From positions 18,977-82,976 of the forward strand of contig DASRVH010000039.1 in NCBI GenBank assembly GCA_035655155.1: 64,000 bases of DNA. Reading direction: 5' to 3'. The translations under genes and the position numbers were made by a program. The notes beneath the pieces were generated by a model. It was not told the origin of the DNA, made no database searches, and worked only from the letters and a program-made list of their open reading frames with translations. Positions 8,444 to 17,197 of the stretch are shown here, piece by piece (positions within the stretch are counted from its first letter, which is position 1; each line of letters starts with the position of its first letter). Origin of the DNA: Lentisalinibacter sp035655155 (GTDB lineage: Bacteria > Pseudomonadota > Gammaproteobacteria > Steroidobacterales > Woeseiaceae).

Positions 8444-9270
8444 GAGAAACAATGCTCCGCCGCCGGGTAGCTGCGATCCTTCACCGCGGTCACGTAGGCC
8501 TTCAGCGCCTCCAGCGGCGACGGCTGGCCCGCCATGAAGTTCTTCACGAAGCGGGGCGTGCGGCCCTGGGTGATGTCGAGAATGTCGTAGAGCACCAGGA
8601 TCTGGCCATCCACCTCCGGCCCCGCGCCGATGCCGATCACCGGGACTTCCACCCGTTCGCGCACGGCGGCGCCCACCTCGTTGGGCACGCACTCCAGCAG
8701 CACCAGGTCGGCGCCGACGTCCTGCAGCCGTTTCGCGGCGTCCACCATCTTCTCGGCCTCCCCCGCCTCCCTGCCCTGCACCCGGAACCCGCCGATCTTG
8801 TGCACGGACTGGGGCTTCAGCCCGAGATGGGCACAGACGGGGATATCGTGGCGGGCCAGGTGCTGCACGATCTCGATCTGGCCGGCGCCGCCTTCCAGCT
8901 TGATCATCATGGCGCCGCCCTCCTGCATGAGGCGCACCGCGTTGTCGAGCGCCTGGGCCGGATCCGTGTAGCTCATGAACGGCATGTCCGCCATCAGGAA
9001 GGCCCGCTGCAGTCCGCGGGCCACGTTGCGGGTGTGGTAGATGATGTCGTCCACCGTCACGGGCACCGTGGTGTCGTGGCCCTGGATGACCATGCCGAGG
9101 GAGTCGCCGACGAGCACCACGTCGGTCCCCGCGGCATCCACCAGCAGGGCGTAACTCGCGTCGTAGGCCGTCAGGCAGGCGATGGGTTCGTCCTCGGACT
9201 TCATCTGCACGAGGGTGCCGACGTTGACCGGCGGCTCCGCCATGTCGCGTTGCTGAAGCTGTGTGTACAT
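8440..9270 (-). CDS. panB: 3-methyl-2-oxobutanoate hydroxymethyltransferase
   Basis: PanB uses methylenetetrahydrofolate to convert ketoisovalerate to ketopantoate, the first step of pantothenate synthesis. The TIM-barrel motifs are clear: CLTAYDASYALLVDAAG, LVGDSLGMVIQGHDTTVPV, VCAHLGLKPQ and the conserved IGIGAG. At 276 residues it has the family length. It overlaps panC by four bases. Its upstream neighbour folK makes a folate precursor, so the operon combines folate and pantothenate supply. Confidence 0.96.
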   Translation of the reverse strand: MYTQLQQRDMAEPPVNVGTLVQMKSEDEPIACLTAYDASYALLVDAAGTDVVLVGDSLGMVIQGHDTTVPVTVDDIIYHTRNVARGLQRAFLMADMPFMSYTDPAQALDNAVRLMQEGGAMMIKLEGGAGQIEIVQHLARHDIPVCAHLGLKPQSVHKIGGFRVQGREAGEAEKMVDAAKRLQDVGADLVLLECVPNEVGAAVRERVEVPVIGIGAGPEVDGQILVLYDILDITQGRTPRFVKNFMAGQPSPLEALKAYVTAVKDRSYPAAEHCFS

Positions 9271-9327
9271 GTCTCTTCTTGGCGTCTGGGGATGAGGGTC
9301 GCGGTGCGACGCGCCCGGCCCGGGGCG

Positions 9328-10032
9328 TCAGGCAAAAGCGACCGGATTGGGGTTGAAGAAGTGCCGCCCGCTGCTGGTGCGACGGATCTGTTCGCACAGC
9401 AGCCGGAAATCGTCGTCATTATGGACCGGATCGATGCCGGCCGCATTCACGATCAGCAGCGGCGCTTCGGCGTAATCGTGGAAGAACCGCGCATAGGCTT
9501 CGGCGAGCCGTTCCAGGTAACTAGGGTCCATGTCGCGCTCGTAGTCGAGGCCCCTGCGCGCGATGCGCTCCATGAGCACCTCCACCGGCGCCTGCAGGTA
9601 CACGACCAGGTCCGGCGTTGGCGCATCGATGTCGAGCCGGTCGTAGATCTGTTCGTACAGCGAGAGCTCCTCCCTGTCCAGGTTCAGCTCGGCGAACAGG
9701 CGGTCCTTCTCCAGCAGGAAATCCGCCACCAGCATCGGCCGGAACAGGTCGTCCTGGCGCAGGCCTTCCACCTGGCGGGCGCGCTGGAACAGGAAGTGCA
9801 GCTGGGTCGGCAATGCCGCCGTCCTGCCCGTGCGGTAGAAGCGCTCGAGGAACGGATTCTCCTGGGTCTCCTCCAGCAGCAGTTCGCTGCCGAAGGTTCG
9901 GGCCAGGCGCCGCGCGAGGCTGGTCTTGCCCACGCCGATGGGCCCTTCCACCACCAGGTAGCGGGGCGGCGACGAATCCTTGCCGCCCTGGCGCCGCAGC
10001 GGCGTGACTGTGCTGTTATCGGACGGGCTCAT
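9328..10032 (-). CDS. Deoxynucleoside kinase family protein
   Basis: This 234-residue P-loop kinase belongs to the dCK/dGK-like deoxynucleoside kinase family. The P-loop VEGPIGVGKTS follows a short Arg/Gly-rich N-terminal tail, and the ERDMDPSYLERL lid-like segment and LSLYEQIYDRL are visible. The family phosphorylates salvaged deoxynucleosides; the substrate here cannot be read. The ATG overlaps the folK stop by four bases (ATGA), so translation is probably coupled. It lies between folK and panB in the same transcription direction. The open frame extends upstream into folK and was not used. Confidence 0.85.
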   Translation of the reverse strand: MSPSDNSTVTPLRRQGGKDSSPPRYLVVEGPIGVGKTSLARRLARTFGSELLLEETQENPFLERFYRTGRTAALPTQLHFLFQRARQVEGLRQDDLFRPMLVADFLLEKDRLFAELNLDREELSLYEQIYDRLDIDAPTPDLVVYLQAPVEVLMERIARRGLDYERDMDPSYLERLAEAYARFFHDYAEAPLLIVNAAGIDPVHNDDDFRLLCEQIRRTSSGRHFFNPNPVAFA

Positions 10033-10562
10033 CCTCCGTCTTCGCCTCCTCGCTCCTCCATCCGCTGCTCCAGGCGCCCCAGACACTCGACACCCGTCCC
10101 GGCGATCCGCTGCGCCAGCGTCGCGACTCGACCGAGGCCCGGGATGACGAGATCCGGGGCCACCGACGCCAGCGGCAACAATACAAAATTTCTCTCGCCG
10201 ATGCCCGGGTGCGGCAGGGTCAGACCCGGCTCGTCGCAGACCGTCTGGCCATGGACGAGGAGGTCCAGGTCGAGGGTGCGCGGACCCCAGCGGGCGGACT
10301 CGCTGCGCCGGCGCCCGTGCGCCCGCTCGATGCCGTGCAGCGCCTGCAGCAGTTCGGACGGACCGAGTCGGGTCACCAGGCCCGCGACGGCGTTGACGAA
10401 GTCGGGCTGGTCGGCCGGACCCATGGGAGGCGAGCGGTACAGCGGGGAGCGGGCCACCAGGCGCACCTCCGGCAATCGGCCGATCTCGTCGAAGGCGCCG
10501 CGGACCTGCTCATCGGGCGCGTCCAGGTTGCTGCCAAGCGCGACCCAGGCGGGCCGCCACAC
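10029..10562 (-). CDS. folK: 2-amino-4-hydroxy-6-hydroxymethyldihydropteridine pyrophosphokinase
   Basis: FolK (HPPK) pyrophosphorylates the pterin precursor of dihydrofolate. The N-terminal WVALGSNLD, the RSPLYRSPPMGPADQPDFVNAV block and the signature RWGPRTLDLDLL are all present. The start is a GTG about 18 bases after pcnB ends, giving 177 residues. It is followed by the deoxynucleoside kinase with a four-base overlap. No other in-frame start lies between the pcnB stop and this GTG. Confidence 0.94.
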   Translation of the reverse strand: MWRPAWVALGSNLDAPDEQVRGAFDEIGRLPEVRLVARSPLYRSPPMGPADQPDFVNAVAGLVTRLGPSELLQALHGIERAHGRRRSESARWGPRTLDLDLLVHGQTVCDEPGLTLPHPGIGERNFVLLPLASVAPDLVIPGLGRVATLAQRIAGTGVECLGRLEQRMEERGGEDGG

Positions 10563-10579
10563 CGCCCGCCCGGCCGGCT

Positions 10580-11971
10580 TCAATCGCCCGATTCCCGGCG
10601 TTTGCGCCGGCGGGGACGCCGGCGGCGACCGCTCTTGCTGCCCTCGCCCTTGCCGCTTTCCTGGTCGCCGCCCTGGCCACTGCCCTTGCCGCCGGCTGAG
10701 GAACCGCGCACCTCGAAGGCGCCGGCCCGCTCCTCGCCGCTCATCTCCTGCACCTCGGTCCAGAAAGCGGCCACCTCCGGATCGACCTCGCCGATGCGCG
10801 AGCGCAGCAGCATGAAATCGTAGGCGGCACGGAAACGCCGATGTTCCAGGAAACTCATGGCCCGCTTGCCGCGGCGCCGCTCGAAGCGGGGCTGCAGCGC
10901 GAGCATCTCGCGCATGGGGATCGCGAAGCGCTTCGGAATGGAGATGAGCGACTGCTGCCTCGCCACCACCTCCCCGGCGGCGATGCCTAGCGCCTGCGGC
11001 TCGCCCATCTTGCGCTCCGCGAGCATCTCCGCGGCCCGCGCCCGCACCGGCGCCCACAGGAACACCCCCAGCAGGAACATCGGCGTCACCGCCTTGCCCT
11101 CCGCCACCCGCTGGTCCGTGTTGGCCAGCGCCAGCGCGATGAACTCCCGGAACCTGGCCGCGACCGGGCCGTCCAGCTCGCGCCGCGTCTCCGGGAACAG
11201 CCGCCCGAACAGCCCGTGCTCGAGCAGCAGCTCGAAGGTGCGCCGGGCATGGCCTGCCTGGAACATCTTCACGAACTCGTCGAACAGCCGGGCCGCGGGC
11301 ACGTGGCCCAGCAGCGCGCTGAGCCCGGGCATCAGTTCGGCCACCTCGTCGTGGATGGTGAAATCCAGCTTGGCGGCGAAGCGCACCGCACGGAGCATGC
11401 GCACCGGATCTTCGCGCAGCCGCTGCTCCGGGTCGCCGATCAGGCGCAGCACGCGCTCCTCGATATCCCGCGCGCCGCCAACGTAGTCCCAGATGCTGAA
11501 GTCGGCGATGTTGTAGTAGAGCGCGTTGGCCGTGAAGTCCCGCCGCCACACGTCCTCGTCGATGGCCCCGTACACGTTGTCGCGCAGGATGCGGCCGTGC
11601 TGGTCCAGCTCCACGTCCGCGCGCTCGTCGGCTTCGTCGGCGCTGGCGCGGAAAGTGGCCACCTCGATGATGTCGCGACCGAAGCGAACGTGGGCCAGGC
11701 GGAATCGCCGCCCGATCAGGCGCGAGTTGCGGAAGAGATCACGCACCTGATCCGGATCCGCGTCCGTCGCCACGTCGAAGTCCTTGGGCCTCAGACCCAG
11801 GAGAAGGTCGCGCACGGCACCGCCCACCAGGAAAGCCTGGAAGCCGGCGTCCTTCAGCCGGTACAGGACTTTCAGTGCATTCTTGGAGATGTTGGCGCGC
11901 GAGACGCTGTGGTCCGGGCGCGGTATGATTATGGGAGGCTGGCCGGAGCCCGCCGGGGCTGGTTTCGACAA
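10580..11971 (-). CDS. pcnB: Poly(A) polymerase I
   Basis: PcnB adds poly(A) tails that mark RNAs for decay. The nucleotidyltransferase signature LVGGAVRDLLLG and the metal-binding DFDVATDA come early, followed by the RRFRLAHVRFG segment and, near the end, a basic tail (GRRRRPRRRKRR) after a Gly/Ser-rich linker. There is no ATG near the conserved beginning; a TTG is taken as the start (463 residues) and another TTG eight codons upstream is possible. E. coli pcnB also uses a non-ATG start. The gene is divergent from tRNA-Glu and heads pcnB-folK-dNK-panBC. Confidence 0.93.
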   Translation of the reverse strand: MSKPAPAGSGQPPIIIPRPDHSVSRANISKNALKVLYRLKDAGFQAFLVGGAVRDLLLGLRPKDFDVATDADPDQVRDLFRNSRLIGRRFRLAHVRFGRDIIEVATFRASADEADERADVELDQHGRILRDNVYGAIDEDVWRRDFTANALYYNIADFSIWDYVGGARDIEERVLRLIGDPEQRLREDPVRMLRAVRFAAKLDFTIHDEVAELMPGLSALLGHVPAARLFDEFVKMFQAGHARRTFELLLEHGLFGRLFPETRRELDGPVAARFREFIALALANTDQRVAEGKAVTPMFLLGVFLWAPVRARAAEMLAERKMGEPQALGIAAGEVVARQQSLISIPKRFAIPMREMLALQPRFERRRGKRAMSFLEHRRFRAAYDFMLLRSRIGEVDPEVAAFWTEVQEMSGEERAGAFEVRGSSAGGKGSGQGGDQESGKGEGSKSGRRRRPRRRKRRESGD

Positions 11972-11982
11972 ATAGAGTTCGC

Positions 11983-12010
11983 TTGTAACTGCCAAAGTGG
12001 CCCGTATAAT
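11983..12010 (+). promoter_or_regulatory. Promoter of tRNA-Glu
   Basis: TTGTAA (11983-11988) and a perfect TATAAT (12005-12010) are spaced by 16 bases. The sequence after the -10 box is very G/C-rich, as in stable-RNA promoters under stringent control. The promoter lies just outside, and partly against, the pcnB start codon region on the other strand, so the two transcription units probably interfere. Confidence 0.7.
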
Positions 12011-12049
12011 AGCAGCCCCCGCAGGGTCGGGCAGGATAAAAAGAGCTGC

Positions 12050-12125
12050 GCTCCCTTCGTCTAGCGGTCCAGGACGCCGCCCTCTCACGGCGGAAACAGG
12101 GGTTCGATTCCCCTAGGGAGTGCCA
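12050..12125 (+). tRNA. tRNA-Glu (anticodon CTC)
   Basis: The 76-base gene folds as a standard cloverleaf with the CCA end encoded. The acceptor stem GCTCCCT pairs with AGGGAGT (a G-T pair at the end), the anticodon stem CCGCC/GGCGG encloses the loop CTCTCAC with anticodon CTC, and the T arm is AGGGGTTCGATTCCCCT. It aligns almost base for base with E. coli tRNA-Glu apart from the anticodon, which here reads GAG codons. This is the only tRNA found in the window. Confidence 0.96.
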
Positions 12126-12140
12126 ACCTGCCCCCCCTCC

Positions 12141-12157
12141 GAGGCACCCGGTGCCTC
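12141..12157 (+). terminator. Hairpin after tRNA-Glu, possible terminator without T-run
   Basis: GAGGCAC and GTGCCTC form a perfect 7-base-pair stem with a 3-base loop, 16 bases after the tRNA CCA. There is no following T tract, so intrinsic termination would be weak; it may instead protect or help process the tRNA 3' end. Confidence 0.35.
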
Positions 12158-12244
12158 ACCGGTCGTGGCCTCACAGGATCAGTCGATGCGGCTCACCCAC
12201 CCCGCCACGCTCCCGGAGCGACGCCTGCCTCGCGGGAGCCGCCC

Positions 12245-13615
12245 TTGAATCGGGATGACGCGAATCCGGATGACGCGAATCCGGATGACGAGAACCCGGA
12301 TGACAATGGCCGGGACGCCCCCCTCCTGAAACGTCTGTTCGCACTCGAACCGCGGGAGCGGAGCGCCGTCGTCTGGTCCTTTCTCTACTTCTTCACGCTG
12401 CTCTGCAGCTACTACCTGCTGCGGCCCATCCGCGACGAGATGGCCATCCTCGGCGGCACCGAGAATATCCGTTGGCTGTTCCTGGCCACGTTCCTCTCCA
12501 TGCTCGCTGTCGTGCCCCTGTTCGGCTACGTGACCGGGCGCTGGCCGCGCGCGCGCTTCCTGCCCTGGGTGAATCTGTTCTGCGCGGCCAACCTGGTCGT
12601 GTTCTACCTGGCCTTCGCCAGCGCCGGCGACAACGCCGTCTGGGTGGCACGGGCCTTCTTCGTCTGGCTGAGCGTCTTCAACCTGTTCGTGGTGTCCGTG
12701 TTCTGGAGCTTCATGGCGGACCTCTACGACCGGGACCAGGCCAAGCGGCTGTTCGGCATCGTCGCCGCCGGCGGCAGCGTGGGCGCCCTCACCGGCCCGG
12801 CGCTCACCGCGCTCCTTGTCGCGCAGATCGGCTACCAGCAGATGCTGCTCATCTCGGCCGCACTGCTCACCTTCACCGTGGTGTGCATTCTGCGGTTGCG
12901 CAGCTGGGCCCATGCCCAGCCCCGGCACGAGAGGGCGCACACGGACGAGGCGCTGGGCGGCGGCGTGCTGGAGGGAATCTCGCTGACGCTGCGCCGCCCG
13001 TATCTCACGGGCGTCTCGGCGATGATGATGCTCGCAGTCTTCGCCGGCACCGCGCTGTACATCTTCCAGGCCCAGTTCCTCGAGCAGGCTTTCGCCGATT
13101 CCAACCAGCGCACCCGGGTGTTCGCTCTGGTGGACCTGAGCGTGAACGTGCTGGCGCTGGTGGCACAGGGGCTCGTGGTCGGCCGGGTGATGCGCCGGTT
13201 CGGGCTGGGCATCACCCTCGCGCTGCTGCCGGCCGTCAGCATCGCCGGCTTCCTCGCGCTGGCGATGACGCCGGTACTCGGCGTCGTCCTGGCCCTGCAG
13301 GTAGTGCGCCGGGCCATGAACTACGGCATCGCCGGCCCGGCCAAGGAGGTCCTGTTCACCGTCGTCTCCCGCGCGGCCAAGTACAAGGCAAAGAACTTCA
13401 TCGACACCGTCGTCTACCGGGGCGGGGACGCGCTGTCCGCCCAGATCATCGGCGGGCTGCAGGCGGCCGGCGCCGGTCTCTCCGCGATCCTCGCCATCGT
13501 CATCGGCGTCTGCGCCGCCTGGCTCGGCGTCGCGTTCGGCCTCGGGCGGGGCTACCGCACGCGTTATGATCGGCGGCTGAGGGAAGAGAGACCGATAACG
13601 GAGGCACCGACATGA
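12245..13615 (+). CDS. MFS-type transporter, Npt1/Npt2 (ATP:ADP-carrier)-like
   Basis: This 456-residue integral membrane protein has about twelve hydrophobic segments and the beginning LLCSYYLLRPIRDEMAILGG seen in MFS proteins related to Npt/Tlc nucleotide carriers. Its substrate is unknown; many free-living bacteria carry such proteins with no proven nucleotide exchange. No ATG lies upstream of the first membrane segment; a TTG preceded by GGGAG at six bases is taken as the start. The N-terminal tail is encoded by a 15-base tandem repeat (DDANP units). The gene overlaps the next one by four bases (ATGA). Confidence 0.75.
   Translation: MNRDDANPDDANPDDENPDDNGRDAPLLKRLFALEPRERSAVVWSFLYFFTLLCSYYLLRPIRDEMAILGGTENIRWLFLATFLSMLAVVPLFGYVTGRWPRARFLPWVNLFCAANLVVFYLAFASAGDNAVWVARAFFVWLSVFNLFVVSVFWSFMADLYDRDQAKRLFGIVAAGGSVGALTGPALTALLVAQIGYQQMLLISAALLTFTVVCILRLRSWAHAQPRHERAHTDEALGGGVLEGISLTLRRPYLTGVSAMMMLAVFAGTALYIFQAQFLEQAFADSNQRTRVFALVDLSVNVLALVAQGLVVGRVMRRFGLGITLALLPAVSIAGFLALAMTPVLGVVLALQVVRRAMNYGIAGPAKEVLFTVVSRAAKYKAKNFIDTVVYRGGDALSAQIIGGLQAAGAGLSAILAIVIGVCAAWLGVAFGLGRGYRTRYDRRLREERPITEAPT
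12254..12304 (+). repeat. 15-bp tandem repeat encoding DDANP units
   Basis: Three and a half copies of gatgacgcgaatccg encode DDANP-DDANP-DDENP-DD at the N-terminus of the transporter. The first two copies are identical and the third differs at two bases. The repeats lie in the predicted cytoplasmic tail. Confidence 0.85.
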
Positions 13616-14535
13616 GCGAGTGGAGACTGAATCGCAGGGAGTTGATGGCCATGGGCGCCGCCGCCGGCGGCGGTCTTCTGGTCCCGGGCCTGCTGGCGGC
13701 CGACGAGCCCGTGATGCGGCGGAAGATCCCGGCCTCGGGCGAGCCGCTGCCGATCGTGGGGCTGGGCACCTCGGGCGTTTTCGATGTGGAGCCGACGGCG
13801 GAGAACCTGGCCACCCGGCGGGAGATCGTGGAGCTGATGGTGGAGCACGGCGCCTCCGTCATCGATACCTCGCCCATGTACGGCCGGGCGGAGGACGTGG
13901 TCGGCCGCGTGGTGGAGGATCTCGGCGTGCGCGACCGGCTCTTCTTCGCCACCAAGGTATGGACCCGCGGCCGCGAGGAGGGTCTGGCGCAGATGGAGGA
14001 ATCGTTCCGGTTGCTGCGCACGGAGAAGATCGACCTGATGCAGGTCCACAACCTGGTGGACACGCGCACCCAGCTCCGCAGCATCCGCGAGCTCAGGGAG
14101 GCCGGCCGCATCCGCTACTCGGGCATCACCCATTACCGGGTGAGCGAACACGACGACCTGGCCGACGTCATCGAGGCGGAGCGTCCCGACTTCGTGCAGC
14201 TGAACTACTCCATCGTGACCCGCGCCGCCGAGGACACACTGCTGCCGCTGGCCGCGGACCGGGGCGTGGCGGTGATCGTGAACCGCGCCTTCGAGGACGG
14301 CGACCTGTTCCGCGCCGTGCGCGGCCGCGACGTCCCGGAGTGGGCCGTGGAAGCCGGCATCCAGAGCTGGGGCCAGTTCTTCCTGAAGTACGTGCTCGCC
14401 CATCCGGCGGTCACCTGCGTCATCCCGGGCACCTCGAAGCCGAGGCACATGCGGGACAACCTCGGCGCCGCCACCGGCGCGCTGCCCGACGCCGCCCTGC
14501 GCCGGCGCATGGTCTCGTTCATAGAGTCGCTGTGA
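13612..14535 (+). CDS. Aldo/keto reductase with Tat-like signal
   Basis: This 307-residue protein begins with a twin-arginine-type leader (LNRRELMAMGAAAGG then a hydrophobic run), suggesting export. The aldo/keto reductase tetrad is intact: D85 and Y90 in IDTSPMYG, K115 in FATKVW and H146 in MQVHN. A C-terminal VIPGTSKPRHMRDNL matches the NADP-binding part of the fold. The substrate is unknown. It overlaps the upstream transporter and the downstream RDD gene by a few bases each, so the three are probably one operon. Confidence 0.88.
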   Translation: MSEWRLNRRELMAMGAAAGGGLLVPGLLAADEPVMRRKIPASGEPLPIVGLGTSGVFDVEPTAENLATRREIVELMVEHGASVIDTSPMYGRAEDVVGRVVEDLGVRDRLFFATKVWTRGREEGLAQMEESFRLLRTEKIDLMQVHNLVDTRTQLRSIRELREAGRIRYSGITHYRVSEHDDLADVIEAERPDFVQLNYSIVTRAAEDTLLPLAADRGVAVIVNRAFEDGDLFRAVRGRDVPEWAVEAGIQSWGQFFLKYVLAHPAVTCVIPGTSKPRHMRDNLGAATGALPDAALRRRMVSFIESL

Positions 14536-14972
14536 CGCGTGCCGTACCGGCCGGCGACGAGCCCGTCGGCCTGCTCCTGCGCCTCGCCGGGATTCTCTAC
14601 GACGGCCTGCTCGTGCTGGCCCTGGTCTTCCTCGGCACCCTGCCGCTGGTCGTTATGAACGCGGGCGAGGCGATACCCGCCCATACGCCCTGGTATCGGC
14701 TCTGGCTGCTGGCCATCGTCGCCGGCTATTTCGTCTTCTTCTGGGTGCGGGGCGCGGAGACGCTGGGCATGAAATCCTGGCGCATCATGATCGTAAGCCG
14801 CGACGGCGGGCCCGTGACCGTGCGTCGCGCGATGCTGCGCGCCGCCGCCTCCGTGCTGTCCTGGCTGCCCTGCGGCGCCGGCTTCCTCTGGTCGCTGGTC
14901 GACAGCGACGGCCTCGCCTGGCACGACCGCCTCTCGGGCACGAAGCTGGTGCGTTCGGCGAAACGCCGCTAG
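14532..14972 (+). CDS. RDD family membrane protein
   Basis: The 146-residue protein starts at a GTG overlapping the reductase stop (GTGA). It has the RDD family pattern: an early hydrophobic helix (LLRLAGILYDGLLVLALVF), a second helix, ETLGMKSWRIMIV, a third hydrophobic stretch and the terminal WHDRLSGTKLV. The function of such small proteins is not established; some contribute to sodium or osmotic tolerance. The 41 bases between it and the convergent lptG contain a short repeat of gcgcggccaga but no terminator with a T-run. Confidence 0.85.
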   Translation: MTRAVPAGDEPVGLLLRLAGILYDGLLVLALVFLGTLPLVVMNAGEAIPAHTPWYRLWLLAIVAGYFVFFWVRGAETLGMKSWRIMIVSRDGGPVTVRRAMLRAAASVLSWLPCGAGFLWSLVDSDGLAWHDRLSGTKLVRSAKRR

Positions 14973-15013
14973 AGCGTGGCAAAAGCGCGGCCAGAGCGCG
15001 GCCAGAGCGCGCC

Positions 15014-16081
15014 TCAGCGCACGCGGGAGAGCACGAATGCCGTGACCGCCAGCAGGGCCACCGTGGGCAGCCAGGCGAGTACGGCCGGATTCAGGTTGAA
15101 CACCACGCCGGTGTTGGCCAGCATGCGGCTGGCGAGGAAATAGGCGAGCCCGATCAGCACGCCCACCATCAGCCGCCCGCCCGCGCCGGCGCTTCTCAGG
15201 GAGCCGAACACGAAGCCGATGGCGAGCACCGGCATCAGCGTGATGGTGAGCGTGGAGGCGATCCGGTTCCAGAGCTCGGTCTGGTAGGTGGTCGCGTCCA
15301 GCTCGTTCTTCTTCAGGTAGCCGATGTAGCTCAGCAGGCCGCGCACGGACAGGCTGCCGGGCTTGACCACCGCGATACCCAGCACCTCGGCGTCCACCCC
15401 GTAGTCCTCCACCGTGCGGGGCTGCCGGCTCGCCGTCGCCCCCTCGTCGGTGAAGCGGGTGCGGGCGAAGTTCTCGAACACCCAGCGCTCCTCGGCGTCC
15501 AGCCCGGCGTTGTCGGCATGGCTGACCGACGCGAGCCGCCGGTCCGGGCCCAGCTCGAACAGGTAGACGCCGCCGAATTCGAACTCGCTGCTGATGCGCT
15601 CCACGTTGAAGATGGTGCTGCCGTCGCGCACCCAGGTGCTGCGCCCTCCGGTCAGGCCCGCCTCCTCGTTCTTCGCCACGCTGCGATACTTGCGCGCGAA
15701 CTGGTCGAGCGGCGGCGCGAGATACTCGCCGAGCACGACCGTGCCCAGCATGATCAGGGCGCCGGCCACCGCCACGGAGCCCGCCAGCCGGTAGTGAGAG
15801 ACGCCGGAGGCGCGCATGACCACCAGCTCGCTGTGGCTGGCGAGTGTGCCGAGGCCCAGCATGGCGCCCAGCAGGGTCGCCACCGGCAGCATCTGCACGG
15901 CCAGCAGGGGCAGGCGCAGCAGCGTGTAGACCGCCGCGTCCCAGGTGTCGTAACGGCCCACCGAGGTATCGTCCAGCTGGGCGATGAACTCGAAGAACCC
16001 GGCGAGCGCCAGCAGCACCGCGACGACGATCAGGGTCGTCGAGACAACGGAGCGCACCAGGTAGAGCGTGAATACCTTCAT
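15014..16081 (-). CDS. lptG: LPS export ABC transporter permease LptG
   Basis: LptG and LptF form the inner-membrane part of the LptB2FG machine that lifts lipopolysaccharide onto the LptC-LptA bridge. The 355-residue protein has two N-terminal membrane helices, LVVMRASGVSHYRL in the family's conserved cytoplasmic loop, a periplasmic beta-jellyroll region and four C-terminal helices. Its ATG overlaps the lptF stop by four bases. The longer open frame upstream is a shadow of lptF. Confidence 0.95.
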   Translation of the reverse strand: MKVFTLYLVRSVVSTTLIVVAVLLALAGFFEFIAQLDDTSVGRYDTWDAAVYTLLRLPLLAVQMLPVATLLGAMLGLGTLASHSELVVMRASGVSHYRLAGSVAVAGALIMLGTVVLGEYLAPPLDQFARKYRSVAKNEEAGLTGGRSTWVRDGSTIFNVERISSEFEFGGVYLFELGPDRRLASVSHADNAGLDAEERWVFENFARTRFTDEGATASRQPRTVEDYGVDAEVLGIAVVKPGSLSVRGLLSYIGYLKKNELDATTYQTELWNRIASTLTITLMPVLAIGFVFGSLRSAGAGGRLMVGVLIGLAYFLASRMLANTGVVFNLNPAVLAWLPTVALLAVTAFVLSRVR

Positions 16082-17166
16082 GCCCATCGCCTCGGCAACA
16101 GCCGCCAGAACCACCCGTTCTGCGCCCCCAGCAATACGATTCCCAGCAGGAATACGAGCGCATGCACCCACCACATGCCGATGGCGGGTGCGAGCTCGCC
16201 CTGCTCCACCCAGACCTGGGCGGCACCGAGCAGATTGAAATAGATGAAGTACACCAGCACTCCCGCGAGCATCTTGCCGTAGCGTCCCTGGCGGGGCCGG
16301 CTCTTTGCCAGCGGCACCGCCAGGAAGGCGAGCAGCAGCGCCGAGATGGGCACGGAGACCCGCCACTGCAGCTCCGCGGCGGCCTGCAGGTCGTCCGAGG
16401 CCAGTAGTTCGTCGGTGCCGCGGGCCTCGGCGTCGAAATCCGGCTCCCGGGGTGCCGGCACCTTGTAGGGAATGCCGTGTTCGGCGAACTCCACGATACG
16501 GAACTGGTGCTCGCCCGGCCGGCCCTCGTAGCGCCGGCCGTTCTCCAGCACGATGTAGCGCGTCCCCGGATCGGCCGAGGATCGCTGGCTGCCCTTCTCT
16601 GCCAGCACGACTTCCAGCGCGCCGCCCGAGCGCCGCTGCAGGAAGACGTTGGTCAGCGAACCGTCCCGGTCCACCCGCTCTGCGTAGATGACCGCATCTC
16701 CCTGACCGGCACTGGTGAAGCGCCCCGGCTCGATGGCGCTGAGATCCACCTGCTGCTCTGCGACGGTGGCTATGCGCTGCACCTCGCGCAGCGCGCGCGG
16801 GCCGAGATCCAGCGACAGCCAGCCCACCAGCAGCGCCAGCGGCACCGCGAGCCAGGCGAGCGGACGATACATCGCGCCGGGCCCCATGCGGCAGGCCATC
16901 ATGGCAGGCATCTCGCTGTCCCGGTACAGCCGCGCCAGCGCCAGCATGATGGCCAGAAACAGGCCGAACGGGATCAGGATGGTCAGGTATTGCAGCGCAG
17001 TCAGTCCGATGACGCTGAACACGGCATCCCGCGGCAGCTTGTCCTTCGCAGCGTCGCCCAGAACCCGCGCGAACTGGTTGCTGAGCAGGATGAAAAGCAG
17101 CACGGCGGTGACGGCGGCCCAGGTGCGGGCCGCTTCGCGCAATACATAGCGATCGAGTATCTTCAT
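16078..17166 (-). CDS. lptF: LPS export ABC transporter permease LptF
   Basis: This 362-residue partner of LptG begins MKILDRYVLREAARTW, typical of LptF, with two early helices, the MPAMMACRMGPGAMYRPL coupling segment, a periplasmic domain (QRIATVAEQQVDL onward) and C-terminal helices ending LLPRRWA. The pair lptF-lptG is divergent from pepA, the same arrangement as in E. coli. The lptFG promoter should lie within 17167-17389, but no convincing -10/-35 pair was found on that strand. Confidence 0.95.
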   Translation of the reverse strand: MKILDRYVLREAARTWAAVTAVLLFILLSNQFARVLGDAAKDKLPRDAVFSVIGLTALQYLTILIPFGLFLAIMLALARLYRDSEMPAMMACRMGPGAMYRPLAWLAVPLALLVGWLSLDLGPRALREVQRIATVAEQQVDLSAIEPGRFTSAGQGDAVIYAERVDRDGSLTNVFLQRRSGGALEVVLAEKGSQRSSADPGTRYIVLENGRRYEGRPGEHQFRIVEFAEHGIPYKVPAPREPDFDAEARGTDELLASDDLQAAAELQWRVSVPISALLLAFLAVPLAKSRPRQGRYGKMLAGVLVYFIYFNLLGAAQVWVEQGELAPAIGMWWVHALVFLLGIVLLGAQNGWFWRLLPRRWA

Positions 17167-17197
17167 CGCGCTGCCATCCCGCTGACCAGGGCCGCGC

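Noticed and set aside
7559..9397. A single 612-codon frame covering panC and the antisense-like frame of panB
   Set aside because: Only the last 294 codons are panC; the upstream part is the wrong frame of panB, and the panC GTG overlaps the panB stop.
14973..15013. Short gcgcggccaga repeats between the RDD gene and lptG as a terminator or REP element
   Set aside because: Only two direct copies, no stable stem with T-run and no match to a known REP palindrome.
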